A stretch of 64,000 nt of DNA from Coriobacteriia bacterium (GTDB taxonomy: Bacteria > Actinomycetota > Coriobacteriia > Coriobacteriales > UMGS124), in NCBI GenBank assembly GCA_018368455.1, contig JAGZEG010000003.1:124001-188000 (forward strand), given 5' to 3'. A program made the position numbers and the translations under genes. Positions 48,875-57,831 of the stretch are shown here, piece by piece. Within the stretch, counting starts at the first letter, position 1. Every line of letters begins with the position of its first letter. Under the pieces are notes generated by a model. The model saw only the letters and a list, made by a program, of their open reading frames with translations. It searched no databases and was not told the origin of the DNA.

Positions 48875-51163
48875 ATGACTGCCCATGTGTCCGATACGTC
48901 TGCCAATGACACGCCAGCGCTCTTTGACGCGACCGGTGAGCCGTCTGCTGCCTCCCGGGGCGAGTTGAGCCCGCGGGAGCGTTCGGCTGAGCTCAACCGG
49001 CTGCTCGACTACCACGCCTATCGCTACTATGCGCTCGACGACCCGGAGATCACGGACGCCGCCTTCGACGCTCTCGTGCGCGAGCTGCGCGCCATCGAGG
49101 CTGCCCACCCCGAGCTCGTGACGCCCGACAGCTACACGCAGCGCGTCGGCGGCTACGTGGCGAGCCAATTCGCCGAGGTCCCACATGCCGCTCGCATGTA
49201 CTCAATCGATGACGTCATGAACCTCGAAGAGCTCGATGCCTGGCTTGAACGTACGGAGCGCGAGCTCGGCGGCCCGACGGAGTACCTGTGCGAGCTCAAG
49301 ATCGACGGCTTGGGCATCGCGCTGACCTATCGCGACGGCACGCTCGTGCGGGCAGCGACGCGCGGCAACGGCGTCACGGGCGAGGACGTGACGCTCAACG
49401 TGCGCACGATTCGCGACGTGCCCATGCACCTGCAGCCCGAGGCGCTCGGCCACGTACTGCATCCCGAGGGCGTCATCGAGGTTCGCGGCGAGGTTTACAT
49501 GCCCAAAGCGTCGTTCCTGCGCCTGAACGAGCAGGCGGACGAGGCAGGCCGCGCGCCATTTGCTAACCCGCGCAACGCGGCTGCGGGGTCGCTGCGCCAG
49601 AAGGACCCCAAGGTCACGGCCGGGCGCGATCTCGCGACCTTTATGTACGCCCTGGCAGACATGGACTCGCTCGACGTCGACAACCAGCAGGACTTTCTTG
49701 CTTGGCTGCGCACGGCGGGCTTTCACGTCAACCCCAACGTCACGCGCTGTGCCACCGCGGCCGAGGTGCACGCGTTCTGCGCAGAGGCACTCGGTAAGCG
49801 CGAGGGCCTTGACTACGACATCGACGGCGTCGTCGTCAAGGTGAACTCGTTTGCCCAGCAGCATCTGCTCGGCTTCACGGCCCGAGCCCCGCGCTTCTTC
49901 ACGGCGTTCAAGTTCCCGCCCGAGGAGAAACGCACGGTGTTGCGCAACATTGCCATCCAGGTTGGTCGTACAGGCGCCCTCACGCCTGTTGCCGAGTTTG
50001 ACCCCGTTGTTGTTGCGGGCTCAACGATTGCGCGTGCGACGCTGCACAACATCGACGAGATCCGCCGCAAGGATGTGCGCGTTGGTGACACGATCGTCGT
50101 GCACAAGGCGGGGGACGTCATTCCCGAGGTCGTGGGGCCCGTGCTTGATCTGCGCCCCGAGGGCGCCGCTCCCTTCGAGATGCCGGAGACTTGCCCGAGC
50201 TGTGGCAGTCCCGTCGTGCGCGAGGGCGACGAGGTCGCGTATCGCTGCGTGTCCATTGACTGCCCAGCCCAGGCGACTGAGCGTCTGCTGCACTGGGTGA
50301 GCCGTCCCGTCATGGACATTGAGCTCGTGGGCGAGAAGCTCGTGGCCGCGCTTATCGAGGCCGGGGAGGTGGGCGACGTCTCTGACTTCTACGGCCTTAC
50401 TGTCGAGCAGGTCGCATCCCTGCCGACGGGGCGCGTCTACGAGAAGGACGTCATAGGGCACCGAGCGGGCGATCCCATCCTGCGCAACGGTGTGCCGACG
50501 GGTCGCACGTACAAGGACACGGTCGAGAGCCGTCGAGCCGGCGAGTCTGCGACCGTGGGCCGCACGATCGCCGAGAAGGTCGTTGCCAACATTCAGGCAT
50601 CGCGGGAAAAGCCATTCTCCCGCGTCCTGTTCGGCCTGGGCATCCGTCACGTGGGAAAGACGGTCGCCGAGACGCTCGTACGGCGCTTTGGGTCGATTCA
50701 GGCGCTCGCCGCTGCCTCGGCAGAGGACATCGCCCTCGTCGACGGTGTCGGCCCGGAGATTGCCGAGAGCGTCGTGGACTTCCTGCGCGTGCCGGAGAAC
50801 CTTGCCGTCATCGAGCGGCTGCGTGCCGTGGGCGTTTGCCTCGAGGAGGACGTTGCGCCGACGAGGCCGCAAACTCTTTTGGGCCTGACGTTCGTGTTGA
50901 CGGGCACGCTCGAGCGCTGGTCGCGTGACGAGGCGGGCGCGGCACTCAAGGAGCTTGGTGCCAAGGTGTCGGGCTCGGTGAGCAAGAAAACGAGCTACGT
51001 GGTCGCCGGTACGGCGGCGGGCTCGAAGCTGACGAAGGCTCGGGAGCTTGGCGTGCCCGTGCTCGGCGAGGACGAGCTCGCACACATCATCGAGTCGGGC
51101 GAAGCGCCGGGCGCTTCCGACGAGAAGGGTGCGCCACCTGCCCCTGGGGGATCTGCGCAGTAA
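48875..51163 (+). CDS. ligA: NAD-dependent DNA ligase (LigA)
   Basis: A 762-residue replicative ligase. Domain order is standard: Ia domain (YYALDDPEITDAAFDALVREL), adenylation domain with the AMP-linked Lys142 in ELKIDG, OB fold, a four-cysteine zinc site (CPSCGS ... YRCVSIDCPAQ, about 439-463), helix-hairpin-helix repeats and a C-terminal BRCT domain from about residue 670. It is longer than most LigA; part of the excess is an insertion of about 45 residues around 507-555, in which PTGRVYEKDVIGHRAGD is followed by a similar PTGRTYKDTVESRRAGE. ATG 48875 has GAGGAG eight bases upstream. Confidence 0.96.
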   Translation: MTAHVSDTSANDTPALFDATGEPSAASRGELSPRERSAELNRLLDYHAYRYYALDDPEITDAAFDALVRELRAIEAAHPELVTPDSYTQRVGGYVASQFAEVPHAARMYSIDDVMNLEELDAWLERTERELGGPTEYLCELKIDGLGIALTYRDGTLVRAATRGNGVTGEDVTLNVRTIRDVPMHLQPEALGHVLHPEGVIEVRGEVYMPKASFLRLNEQADEAGRAPFANPRNAAAGSLRQKDPKVTAGRDLATFMYALADMDSLDVDNQQDFLAWLRTAGFHVNPNVTRCATAAEVHAFCAEALGKREGLDYDIDGVVVKVNSFAQQHLLGFTARAPRFFTAFKFPPEEKRTVLRNIAIQVGRTGALTPVAEFDPVVVAGSTIARATLHNIDEIRRKDVRVGDTIVVHKAGDVIPEVVGPVLDLRPEGAAPFEMPETCPSCGSPVVREGDEVAYRCVSIDCPAQATERLLHWVSRPVMDIELVGEKLVAALIEAGEVGDVSDFYGLTVEQVASLPTGRVYEKDVIGHRAGDPILRNGVPTGRTYKDTVESRRAGESATVGRTIAEKVVANIQASREKPFSRVLFGLGIRHVGKTVAETLVRRFGSIQALAAASAEDIALVDGVGPEIAESVVDFLRVPENLAVIERLRAVGVCLEEDVAPTRPQTLLGLTFVLTGTLERWSRDEAGAALKELGAKVSGSVSKKTSYVVAGTAAGSKLTKARELGVPVLGEDELAHIIESGEAPGASDEKGAPPAPGGSAQ

Positions 51164-51380
51164 CGCTTGCCCGCGTGTTCGGGAGCCGTGCGGTAAAAAA
51201 CGTGGCGCCGAGCGGCAGATGCCCTGCATGGGCACGCGCGTGGTGGGGTACCCTAGGGCTGGTATGCAGACGCGTGCCTTTTCCGCCACCGGGCGGGGCG
51301 TGGGCACTCGTGCAATGGCAACGATATGAGCTGATAGGCCGGGGCGACGACACGTCGTCTGGCGACTGAAGGAGGCAGGC

Positions 51381-52517
51381 ATGGCCGAAGAGGCGACGCA
51401 GGTCGGCGACATCGACGTCAAGGGCCTAAAAGAAGAGCGCATCCCCGCCACGGCGAGCGGGCAGGGACACGATGTGTCGTTTGACATCGACGGCCTGCCT
51501 GACCAGCTGTTCGTCGGCGACACGGTGGCGCTCGTGCTGTTTGGCGAGTGCTCAAGCGGCTGCGAGCTCGTCGGCGACGCCATCAGTATCATGGACGCGT
51601 CGGGCACCGAGCTTGCGAGCTCTACGTTCGTCGGCCAGGATGGGTCCCTGGCCTACACGGACGCTCTGCTGCTGACGATGCCCGAGAAGCCGGGCGACTA
51701 CCAGTATCGCATTCACTACGAGCCCGCTCCGTTGCCGCTGCCTGACGATGGTGGTCCTGCGTTCCCGAACCCGCACTCCTCGCGTGACCTGCTGCTTGTG
51801 CTTACGGTCGAGGCGCACCACGTCGCGATTTCGACGTGGGGGCTCACGGCCCCGGTGTGGATCGGCGAGCCGCTCGAGGTGTGCGTGGGCGTCAGCTGCT
51901 CCGACGGCTGCAACCTGGGTGGTTGTCGTGTCGAGGTTGTCGATGCTGACGGGGTACTGCAGGCGAGTGGCACGCTGCACGAGCCCGAGGAGCCGCGCAC
52001 GACGCTGTGGTGGGACAAGCTCACGATGACGGCGCCCATGGACGCCCGGCTGCATCGCTGGGAGGCGCGCTTTATCGCCGACGGGATGGAGATCCCGCAC
52101 GAGCCCGGAACGCACAAGTTCTCGTTCGTGGCGCGCGAACGTCCGGAGTGCAACTTCAAGGTGCATGTCATTGACAACAAGGCGGGCAAGCCGCTGCGCA
52201 GCGCCCGCATCGAGCTCAAACCGGCCGACGGGGGCAAGGCACAGTTTGCGAGTACCGGCGCGGACGGCGTGGGCACGATCGGCTCGGCCAAGGGCTCGTT
52301 CGACCTCAAGGTAACATCGCCGAGCAAGCGTGCGTTCACGACGCGCGTCGAGCTGGCGGAAGCCGAGGTCGAGGTCGAGGTGCGCCTCAACCCCTCGACG
52401 CTCGCCGCTGAGCAGATCCCGCTGAAGTTTATCGCGGGTGGCCCCGTCGAGGCCGATGCTACCCCTGCGGAGCCTGAAGGCGAACCTGCCTCGCAGCAGG
52501 AGGTCTCTGCCGAGTAA
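51381..52517 (+). CDS. Unknown protein with duplicated beta-sandwich segments and Cna/CarboxypepD-like domain
   Basis: A 378-residue acidic protein that I do not recognise. ATG 51381 has GAAGGAGG upstream. Two N-terminal segments are alike: SSGCELVGDAISIMDASG (about 54-71) and SDGCNLGGCRVEVVDADG (about 172-189), each preceded by an FVGDTVAL/WIGEPLEV strand and followed by an ASxTF/ASGTL strand, so the first 240 residues look like a tandem repeat of one fold. Residues about 255-345 (FKVHVIDNKAGKPLRSARIEL, GVGTIGSAKGSFDLKV) resemble a carboxypeptidase-regulatory-like beta domain. There is no signal peptide, membrane span or sorting motif, so it appears cytoplasmic, which is odd for these domain types. 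Confidence 0.7.
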   Translation: MAEEATQVGDIDVKGLKEERIPATASGQGHDVSFDIDGLPDQLFVGDTVALVLFGECSSGCELVGDAISIMDASGTELASSTFVGQDGSLAYTDALLLTMPEKPGDYQYRIHYEPAPLPLPDDGGPAFPNPHSSRDLLLVLTVEAHHVAISTWGLTAPVWIGEPLEVCVGVSCSDGCNLGGCRVEVVDADGVLQASGTLHEPEEPRTTLWWDKLTMTAPMDARLHRWEARFIADGMEIPHEPGTHKFSFVARERPECNFKVHVIDNKAGKPLRSARIELKPADGGKAQFASTGADGVGTIGSAKGSFDLKVTSPSKRAFTTRVELAEAEVEVEVRLNPSTLAAEQIPLKFIAGGPVEADATPAEPEGEPASQQEVSAE

Positions 52518-52543
52518 ATCGAAAAAACTGCTGCTCAATAGAT

Positions 52544-52582
52544 GCGGGGCCGGTCCTTCCTGGGGAGGGGCCGGCCCCGCTT
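52544..52582. terminator. Bidirectional terminator between converging genes
   Basis: GCGGGGCCGG pairs with CCGGCCCCGC around a 17-base loop. It lies between the unknown gene on plus and the nitroreductase gene on minus. T-runs are poor close to the stem on either strand. Confidence 0.6.
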
Positions 52583-52597
52583 GTGCGGAAGGCAGAT

Positions 52598-53134
52598 CTA
52601 GACGCGCGTGACGAAGCCTGGCTTGCGGGGCGCGGGCTGAGGGGCGTCGCCGGCGGCGTAACCGAGGACGCAGTGGCCTATGCCAACCCAATCGCCCTCG
52701 ACGCCCCACGCAGCGAGAAGGGCCTTGCCCTCGGGGCTGTCGAACTCCTGTCGGGCTCGGTGGATCCAGCACGATCCTATGCCGAGCGCGTGGGCCGCAA
52801 GCATGAGGTTGCCCAGCACGAGCGAGCCGTCCTCGACGTAGGTGCGAGATGCCGCGGCGTCGGCGAGCACGACGATGACGGTGGGTGCGCCATAGAAGGG
52901 GTCCGAATCGACGCCGGCCACGGCGGCGTTCATCTTCGAGAGGGTGGCGATCTGCTCGGGATCCTGGAGGACGACGAGGTGCGTAGGCTGCTTGCCCATA
53001 CCCGTGGCGGCGTACTGGCCTGCCTTAATAATGGTCTGTAGCGCGTCCTCGTCTATCTGGCGGCTCTGGAAGCTGCGGATGCTGCGCCGGCTGAGCATGT
53101 CGGCGATCGTCGGGTTGCTATCTTGTGCGCTCAT
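52598..53134 (-). CDS. Nitroreductase-family FMN protein
   Basis: A 178-residue flavoprotein of the nitroreductase family. RRSIRSF near residue 16 is the FMN phosphate site, followed by TIIKAGQYAATGMGKQP, and GIGSCWI near 125 is the second conserved block. Members reduce nitro groups, quinones or enals with NAD(P)H; the substrate is open. ATG 53134 with GGAAGGAG upstream is clearly the start; longer in-frame versions run into non-homologous sequence. It may follow the HAD phosphatase and ABC genes on the same strand. Confidence 0.9.
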   Translation of the reverse strand: MSAQDSNPTIADMLSRRSIRSFQSRQIDEDALQTIIKAGQYAATGMGKQPTHLVVLQDPEQIATLSKMNAAVAGVDSDPFYGAPTVIVVLADAAASRTYVEDGSLVLGNLMLAAHALGIGSCWIHRARQEFDSPEGKALLAAWGVEGDWVGIGHCVLGYAAGDAPQPAPRKPGFVTRV

Positions 53135-53210
53135 GTGACTCCTTCCAATGGTGAATGCCGATGCGGCACGTCCCACGGTGTGGGTATGCGCCGCGTTTCC
53201 TGACAGCTTT

Positions 53211-54083
53211 CTATCCGCGCGGCGGTGCTCCGATGCCGAGGAGACGCTCGATGACGCATGCGAGCCCATCCTCGGCGTTCGAGGGCGCGGTCTCGTCGGC
53301 GCAGCGTCGCACGCGAGGGGCGGCGTTTCCCATCGCGACGCCATGCCCTGCGACCTGGAGCAGCGGGACGTCGTTCTCGTCGTCGCCAAAGGCAAGGGAG
53401 CGCGCCATGTCGAGATCGAGGTGCTTGAGCAGAGCGGCAGCGCCCGTTGCCTTGCTGACGTCGGAGCGGACTATCTCGATGAGCGCTCCGTTCGTGGAGC
53501 GGATGATCGAGAGGTGGGGAAAGCGCGCCGCAAGCGTGCGCCGTACCTCCTCGCTGCGTGCTGGGTCGGGACGACACCCGCAGAACAGCTTGTTCGGTTC
53601 GATGCCGCGTGCGAGCAGGTCATCGTAGGAAGCCTGCTCTGGCGTCGCTCGCACTATGGAGGCCTCTCGCTCGATGGCTGGTGCCGTCGGGTCTTCTGCG
53701 TACCAGTGAGGCCCCGCGAAGTAGCATGGCGAGAGCTGCGGCCATAGCCGTGCGATGAGGTCGAGGACAGCGCGCGTTGTCTGGACGTCGATCGTCTCGC
53801 TTGCCAGGGGCGTGCCGACGTCGTCTGTGACAAAGGCGCCGCTGTAGCAGATGCGATAGGCTGGTATGCCGAGCTCTGCGCACACCTGCGTGAGCCCGGA
53901 GGGCATGCGCCCCGTGGCGAGTGCGAATACGACGCCGCGCTCGTGTAGGGCGCGCACGGCGCGGACGGTCCGCGCAGACAGGGCGTGCGTCGGGCGCAAC
54001 AGCGTGCCGTCGATGTCGGAGAACACGATGTCGTAAGGGAGCCCCGTTGTGGCACTGGCTGCCTTCTCCCAGGAGGCGTCCAT
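53211..54083 (-). CDS. HAD-superfamily phosphatase, Cof subfamily
   Basis: A 290-residue hydrolase: motif I FSDIDGTLL (nucleophile and acid/base aspartates near residues 22 and 24), motif II ATGR, motif III lysine in SKATGAAALL, and motif IV GDDENDVPLL. The large cap inserted between motifs II and III marks the Cof type, which dephosphorylates sugar phosphates, FMN or pyridoxal phosphate. ATG 54083 has GGGAGG upstream and overlaps the end region of the ABC gene (one base between them), so the pair is co-transcribed. Confidence 0.92.
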   Translation of the reverse strand: MDASWEKAASATTGLPYDIVFSDIDGTLLRPTHALSARTVRAVRALHERGVVFALATGRMPSGLTQVCAELGIPAYRICYSGAFVTDDVGTPLASETIDVQTTRAVLDLIARLWPQLSPCYFAGPHWYAEDPTAPAIEREASIVRATPEQASYDDLLARGIEPNKLFCGCRPDPARSEEVRRTLAARFPHLSIIRSTNGALIEIVRSDVSKATGAAALLKHLDLDMARSLAFGDDENDVPLLQVAGHGVAMGNAAPRVRRCADETAPSNAEDGLACVIERLLGIGAPPRG

Positions 54084-54084
54084 A

Positions 54085-57000
54085 TTAGCTCAGCCTCCCA
54101 TGTTCGACGCTGACGTGCGCGTCTGCAAACGCAACCGTAGAACGACGGTGGCTGACGAGCACGATTGTCTTGCCGGCGCGCTCCTGCTCGAGAGCACGCA
54201 GCACAGCGGCCTCGTTCAAGCTGTCGAGGTTGCTCGTGGGCTCGTCGAGCAGCACGAGCGGGGCGTCGCGCAGGAACACGCGGGCGAGTCCGATGCGCTG
54301 GCGCTCGCCACCGGACAGCGTGGAGCCAAGCTCGCCGACGGGCGTGTCAAAGCCCTGCGGAAGCGTTGAGACGAACTCGAGCAGCGCCGCCTTCTTGCAG
54401 GCGCGCTCGAGCTCCTCCTGCGTGGCGTCGGGCCGTGCCAGCAGGATGTTCTCGCCGATCGTGCCGGCGAACAGGTGGGTGTCCTGCGTCATATAGCTTT
54501 CGTTAGCACGCAGGCTCGACGTGTTGACGCGGCGCAGGTTGACGCCGGACATCTCGATGTAGCCGCTCGTGGGATCCCAGAAGCGCATGAGCAGCTTGAG
54601 CAGCGTCGACTTGCCCGAGCCGGAGCGCCCGGATATGCACGTGACCGTACCGGGCTCCACGCGCAAGTTTATGCCGGAGAGGACCTGCTCACCGCCGTAC
54701 GAGAAGTCCACGTTGCGTGCGATGACCTCCGTGAATGTGTGGACGTCCTGGCCGGTTGTGATATCGAGCACCTGGGGTTGCTCGTCGAGGATGTCGAGCA
54801 CGCGGTTGCCCGAGGCGATCGTCTGCGCAAGCGTGCTGCCGAGGTTTGCGACGGCCACGACAGGGCCAAAGGAGCTCATGAGTGCCACCGTTGCAGTGAT
54901 GGCCTGCGAGAAGTCGATGGCGCCGCTCTGACACAGCACGGCGCACGCAACGAGCATCACGATGTCGAACGCCATGATGAGCGCCATCGTCAGTGCCATG
55001 AATGCCGCTGTGCGATCTTTGAGACGCCCCTCTGTCTCGCCCATCTTGCGTGTGCGCTCGGCGAGCTCTGCCGAACGCTCAGAGGTTTGCCCATATTGCA
55101 GCGTCTCCGTGAGTCCGCGCAGCCCGTCAAGTACGAACGTGTTCATGTCTCCGATACGGTTGCGCATGGTGAGGCCCGCTGAGCCTGTCGCCTTTGAGGC
55201 GAAGAACGGCACGGCGACGCCGATGACGAGGTACGCCGCAAGTGCGATCTGCCCCAGGCGCGGGTCTTGGCACCAGATGACGACTGTCATGGCGAGGCTT
55301 ACAACGACAGCGATGAGAACAGGCGAGATGGTGTGCGCGTAAAAGACTTCCAGCAGCTCGATGTCTGCCGTGAGTGTCGAGATGAGGCTTCCCTTGTCGC
55401 GTCCCTCAAGCTTTGCGGGGGCGAGGCGTCGAAGGGCGCCAAACATCTTGTCACGCACGAGCGCCAACAGCTTGAAGGCGATGTAGTGGTTGCAGAGTTG
55501 CTCGCCGTAGTGCAGCGGACCGCGCATGATGCCGCACGCGGCTATGACGACGAGCAGTGCCGTGAGACCGGGCGCACTATGGGGCGTTGCCGCGACGAGG
55601 GCGATGCCCTGCCCGCCGATCAGCGTGAGCAGGATGGCGGCAACGTGGCCGAGCACGCCGAGTACGACGGCAAGCGCCATGAAAGGCGCGAGCGGGCGCA
55701 CGAGGCCGACGAGGCGTCCCATGACCTTGAGGGCGCTGCGGCGGCGGGGCGCCGACGTACCCGGGACATCGGCGCCGGCCTGCTCGGGGCCGTCGAGCAC
55801 GGGGTCGTGTCGCGTGGCGTGTGAGGCGGGGCCGGGCCTCGCCGAGCAGGCCTCCCGTGCGGGCTCCGCGTTGCGTCGGGCTCGCTCTGCCTCGCGCTCC
55901 TGTGCGGTGCCGTCTTCGGTTGCGCGCGCGAACGACTCGAGCTCGGCCTGCTGGTTCCACATGCGCGCGTACGCGCCCCCTGTGGAAAGCAGCTCTTCGT
56001 GCGTTCCGCACTGCGCGATCGTGCCACCGTCGAGTACGTAAATGCGAGCGGCGCCCGCCACGACGGCGAGTCGGTGGGCGATGGCGATGACCGTGCGGCC
56101 GTCTGCCACGAGCTCCTCGATGACGCGCCAGATGGCCGCCTCGCTCTCCGCGTCGACGTTGGACGTGGCCTCGTCGAATATGTAGACGGGCGTGTCATGC
56201 AGCAGGGCGCGAGCTAGTGCCAGGCGCTGCCGCTGCCCTCCTGACAGGTTGGAAGCTTGCTCGCTGAGGGCCATGTCAAGGCCGCCGGACGCGCGCACGA
56301 AATCGGCGAGGCGGCAGCGCGTCAGGGCACTCCAGAGCTCGTCGTCCGTGGCATCGGGCTTGCCCATCAGCAGGTTGGAGCGCACGGTGCCCTTGAACAA
56401 GTAGCTCGCGAAGCTCACGGTCGTGACAGCGTTGGCGAGCGCGGCGTGGGAGAGATCTCGCACCTCGACGCCCTCGATGCGAACAGATCCGTCATGCCCG
56501 GCAATGTGCGCCGAGATGATTCCGGCGAGCGTGGACTTGCCTGAGCCGGATGGGCCGACGATGGCGACGAGCTCTCCGGGCGCGGCGGCCAGGTCGACGT
56601 CGTGCAACACCTGACGCGAGCCGTCATAGGAGTAGCTGACGCCCCGGCAGCACACGTTGAGCTGCCGGCCGTGAGGTAGCGTGCGCGTTCCCTGGGGCGG
56701 CAGGGGCGCGTCCAGAATCTTGAACATCTTCTCTGCAGCCGCCAGGCCGTTCATGGCGGTGTGGAAGAATGAGCCAAGCGTGCGCATGGGCAGGAAGAAC
56801 TCGGCGCTGAGCAGCACGATCGTAAAGGCGGCGGCGAGCCCTATCGAGCCGGATGCGTATTGGGCGAGCGTCACGATGATGCCGACGGCCGCACCGCCAT
56901 ACGCGAACACATCCATGACGATGATGGAGTTGAGCTGCATGCGCAGGACATTCATCGTCGCGACGCGGAACTTTTCGGCCTCGTCGTTCATCTGACGATG

Positions 57001-57651
57001 CCGGGCTTCATCGGCCTCGTAGATCTTGAGGGTCGTCAGGCCCTGGATGTTTTCGAGGAACATGGCACCGAGGTCTGTGTATGCGCCCAGATAGCGCCCC
57101 ATGACCTTCTTAGCGATGCCTTGCACAACCATGATGGACGCAGGGATGAGCGGCACGCAGACGATGAGCGCCACGGCAGATGGCAGGCTTAAGGGGGCGA
57201 GGCAGAAGAATAGCGTGAGTGGAGCGGCGAGCGCGTAGAACAGCTGGGGGAGATATTGCCCAAAGTAGACCTCGAGCTGCTCAACCCCCTCGACACTCAC
57301 CTGCATTGCCTCGCTCGTGCGGACGCTCTCGACGTAGGAGGGGCCTGTGGCGACGAGCTTGTCGTAGACCTGCTGGCGGACGGTGCGCTTGGCCTCGACG
57401 GAGCTGCGCAGGCCCATGCGCTGTGCCATGACGGTGCACGCGGCTCGCGTGGCGATGGCGAGCGCGGCCCCGAGGCAGAGCTGCACGAGGCTGAGCTGCG
57501 TGACGCTGCCCTCGAGCATGTGCTGCAGGAACACACCAATGAACATCGTGAGCGCAATGTTTGCCAGCAGGGAGAGCCACTGAAAGCCTACGCAGGCGAA
57601 GACGCAGGGATGCGCGCCGCGCACCATAGCCCAGAGTCGCTTGTTGAACAT
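54085..57651 (-). CDS. Fused two-module ABC exporter (CydDC-like)
   Basis: An 1188-residue protein with two complete half-transporters in tandem. Module 1: membrane domain, Walker A GPSGSGKST near 362, signature LSGGQRQR near 470, Walker B VYIFDEATSNVD. A linker of about 75 charged residues (roughly 575-650) follows. Module 2: membrane domain, Walker A GRSGSGKST near 1010, signature LSGGERQR near 1113, Walker B LVLLDEPTSNLD. Both ATP sites look intact. The first module resembles CydD, so export of thiols, heme-related compounds or another small molecule is possible, but there is no cytochrome bd gene nearby. ATG 57651 is preferred over ATG 57657 because GAAGGAG is better spaced. Confidence 0.88.
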   Translation of the reverse strand: MFNKRLWAMVRGAHPCVFACVGFQWLSLLANIALTMFIGVFLQHMLEGSVTQLSLVQLCLGAALAIATRAACTVMAQRMGLRSSVEAKRTVRQQVYDKLVATGPSYVESVRTSEAMQVSVEGVEQLEVYFGQYLPQLFYALAAPLTLFFCLAPLSLPSAVALIVCVPLIPASIMVVQGIAKKVMGRYLGAYTDLGAMFLENIQGLTTLKIYEADEARHRQMNDEAEKFRVATMNVLRMQLNSIIVMDVFAYGGAAVGIIVTLAQYASGSIGLAAAFTIVLLSAEFFLPMRTLGSFFHTAMNGLAAAEKMFKILDAPLPPQGTRTLPHGRQLNVCCRGVSYSYDGSRQVLHDVDLAAAPGELVAIVGPSGSGKSTLAGIISAHIAGHDGSVRIEGVEVRDLSHAALANAVTTVSFASYLFKGTVRSNLLMGKPDATDDELWSALTRCRLADFVRASGGLDMALSEQASNLSGGQRQRLALARALLHDTPVYIFDEATSNVDAESEAAIWRVIEELVADGRTVIAIAHRLAVVAGAARIYVLDGGTIAQCGTHEELLSTGGAYARMWNQQAELESFARATEDGTAQEREAERARRNAEPAREACSARPGPASHATRHDPVLDGPEQAGADVPGTSAPRRRSALKVMGRLVGLVRPLAPFMALAVVLGVLGHVAAILLTLIGGQGIALVAATPHSAPGLTALLVVIAACGIMRGPLHYGEQLCNHYIAFKLLALVRDKMFGALRRLAPAKLEGRDKGSLISTLTADIELLEVFYAHTISPVLIAVVVSLAMTVVIWCQDPRLGQIALAAYLVIGVAVPFFASKATGSAGLTMRNRIGDMNTFVLDGLRGLTETLQYGQTSERSAELAERTRKMGETEGRLKDRTAAFMALTMALIMAFDIVMLVACAVLCQSGAIDFSQAITATVALMSSFGPVVAVANLGSTLAQTIASGNRVLDILDEQPQVLDITTGQDVHTFTEVIARNVDFSYGGEQVLSGINLRVEPGTVTCISGRSGSGKSTLLKLLMRFWDPTSGYIEMSGVNLRRVNTSSLRANESYMTQDTHLFAGTIGENILLARPDATQEELERACKKAALLEFVSTLPQGFDTPVGELGSTLSGGERQRIGLARVFLRDAPLVLLDEPTSNLDSLNEAAVLRALEQERAGKTIVLVSHRRSTVAFADAHVSVEHGRLS

Positions 57652-57730
57652 GCGCATCGCTCCTTCGTGTCGTGCCGTGCGGATCGCCGTCGCATTGCAA
57701 ACTATCGTACACCCGTTCGATATCGTATAA

Positions 57731-57783
57731 AAGAAAAACTTCCGGGGACCGCCGCTCGCATTGAGGGCGCTCCTCGGAAGTTT
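57731..57783 (-). terminator. Terminator after trpS
   Basis: On the minus strand AAACTTCCG pairs with CGGAAGTTT, extended inward with mismatches, followed by TTTTTCTTTT. It ends the trpS transcript; the 80 bp downstream are A+T-rich and hold the ABC gene promoter. Confidence 0.8.
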
Positions 57784-57831
57784 AATTCATCGAACAGTAT
57801 CTCTTGCGAACACGCCGGCGAAGATGGCGTG

